A stretch of DNA of 7,022 bases from contig JAFGJS010000007.1 of the NCBI GenBank assembly GCA_016928995.1, forward strand, positions 1 to 7,022. Direction: 5' to 3'. Shown here piece after piece: positions 6,877 through 7,022 of the stretch. The DNA is from Candidatus Sumerlaeota bacterium (GTDB taxonomy: Bacteria; Sumerlaeota; Sumerlaeia; JAFGJS01). The position numbers were made by a program, and so were the translations under genes. The notes under the pieces are model-generated. The model saw nothing but the letters and a program-made list of their open reading frames with translations. It made no database searches and was not told where the DNA came from. Every line of letters begins with the position of its first letter. Position 1 is the stretch's first letter.

Positions 6877-6936
6877 TTAACGCAAAGACGCAAAGGCGCT
6901 AAGATTTCCATCGCGTTCTTAGCGTCTTTGCGTTAA
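6877..6936. repeat. Long hairpin made of 'acgcaaagacgc' repeat units
   Basis: The right arm 6917-6936 is the exact reverse complement of the left arm (6877-6904) once an 8-nt insert, AAAGGCGC at 6892-6899, is removed. This gives 15 plus 5 base pairs around a 12-nt loop. The insert is one extra repeat unit in the left arm only. The hairpin begins 15 nt after the PHP gene stop. No T-run follows on either strand, so termination would have to be factor-dependent. It belongs to the same repeat family as 4167-4186. Confidence 0.7.
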
Positions 6937-6993
6937 AGGGCGCATCTTGACGGAGCTCCCAAAGTTATGCGAAAGTACATCTGGAGACGAGAA

Positions 6994-7022
6994 ATGACTC
7001 CCATTCCTTTTCAAGCGAGGCC
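6994..7022 (+). CDS. Start of a further gene, cut by the window edge
   Basis: An ATG at 6994 has GGAG 7 nt upstream (6983-6986), and the frame MTPIPFQAR runs open to the end of the window. The ribosome site and its position after an intergenic hairpin suggest a true gene start. Nine residues are too few to identify the product. Confidence 0.4.

Overview
The window is bacterial chromosomal DNA with GC-rich genes and AT-rich gaps. Nothing in it is phage or plasmid backbone. It lacks a phylogenetic marker strong enough to name the organism. Ordinary Shine-Dalgarno sites, a GxxExxY-family gene, and many short degenerate repeats of the 'acgcaaagacgcaaagg' type fit an environmental Gram-negative lineage, possibly of the Planctomycetota-Verrucomicrobiota kind. 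That assignment is inference only.

Layout. Bases 1-176 are AT-rich and hold no convincing complete gene. A small GxxExxY gene (minus strand, 214-597) sits between two inverted copies of a 'cgcagag' repeat. Next, on the minus strand, is a tail-anchored-looking protein with two four-cysteine zinc ribbons (761-2080) and a recognisable promoter. A 191-bp element with perfect 17-bp inverted ends (2203-2393) follows. Its right end supplies the stop codon of an 84-residue cysteine-containing protein (2387-2641). That small gene lies 4 nt downstream of, and is probably translationally coupled to, a complete xylulokinase gene (xylB, 2646-4157). On the other side of a divergent 290-bp gap, on the plus strand, are the replicative helicase gene dnaB (4449-5879) and a PHP-domain phosphoesterase gene (5986-6861). 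A REP-like inverted repeat separates these two. A large hairpin of the 'acgcaaagacgc' family and the first codons of a further gene close the window.

Functions. The genes are mostly housekeeping: D-xylulose phosphorylation, replication fork unwinding, and nucleotide or RNA-end phosphoester hydrolysis. They do not form a single pathway, and I see no defence system, CRISPR array, tRNA or rRNA. The most unusual signal is non-coding. Five DnaA-box-like 9-mers in one orientation, spaced exactly 11 bp apart, end 3 bp before the dnaB start codon. They lie just downstream of a 70-bp stretch that is 77% A+T. This geometry resembles arrays of weak DnaA sites in replication origins. It could be an origin-like element or a DnaA-responsive control region for dnaB.

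The second theme is small mobile-looking or palindromic repeats in nearly every gap: the 191-bp element, the GxxExxY flanks, the REP-like element and the 'acgcaaagacgc' copies. One of these copies forms the xylB leader and creates a spurious upstream extension of that reading frame.
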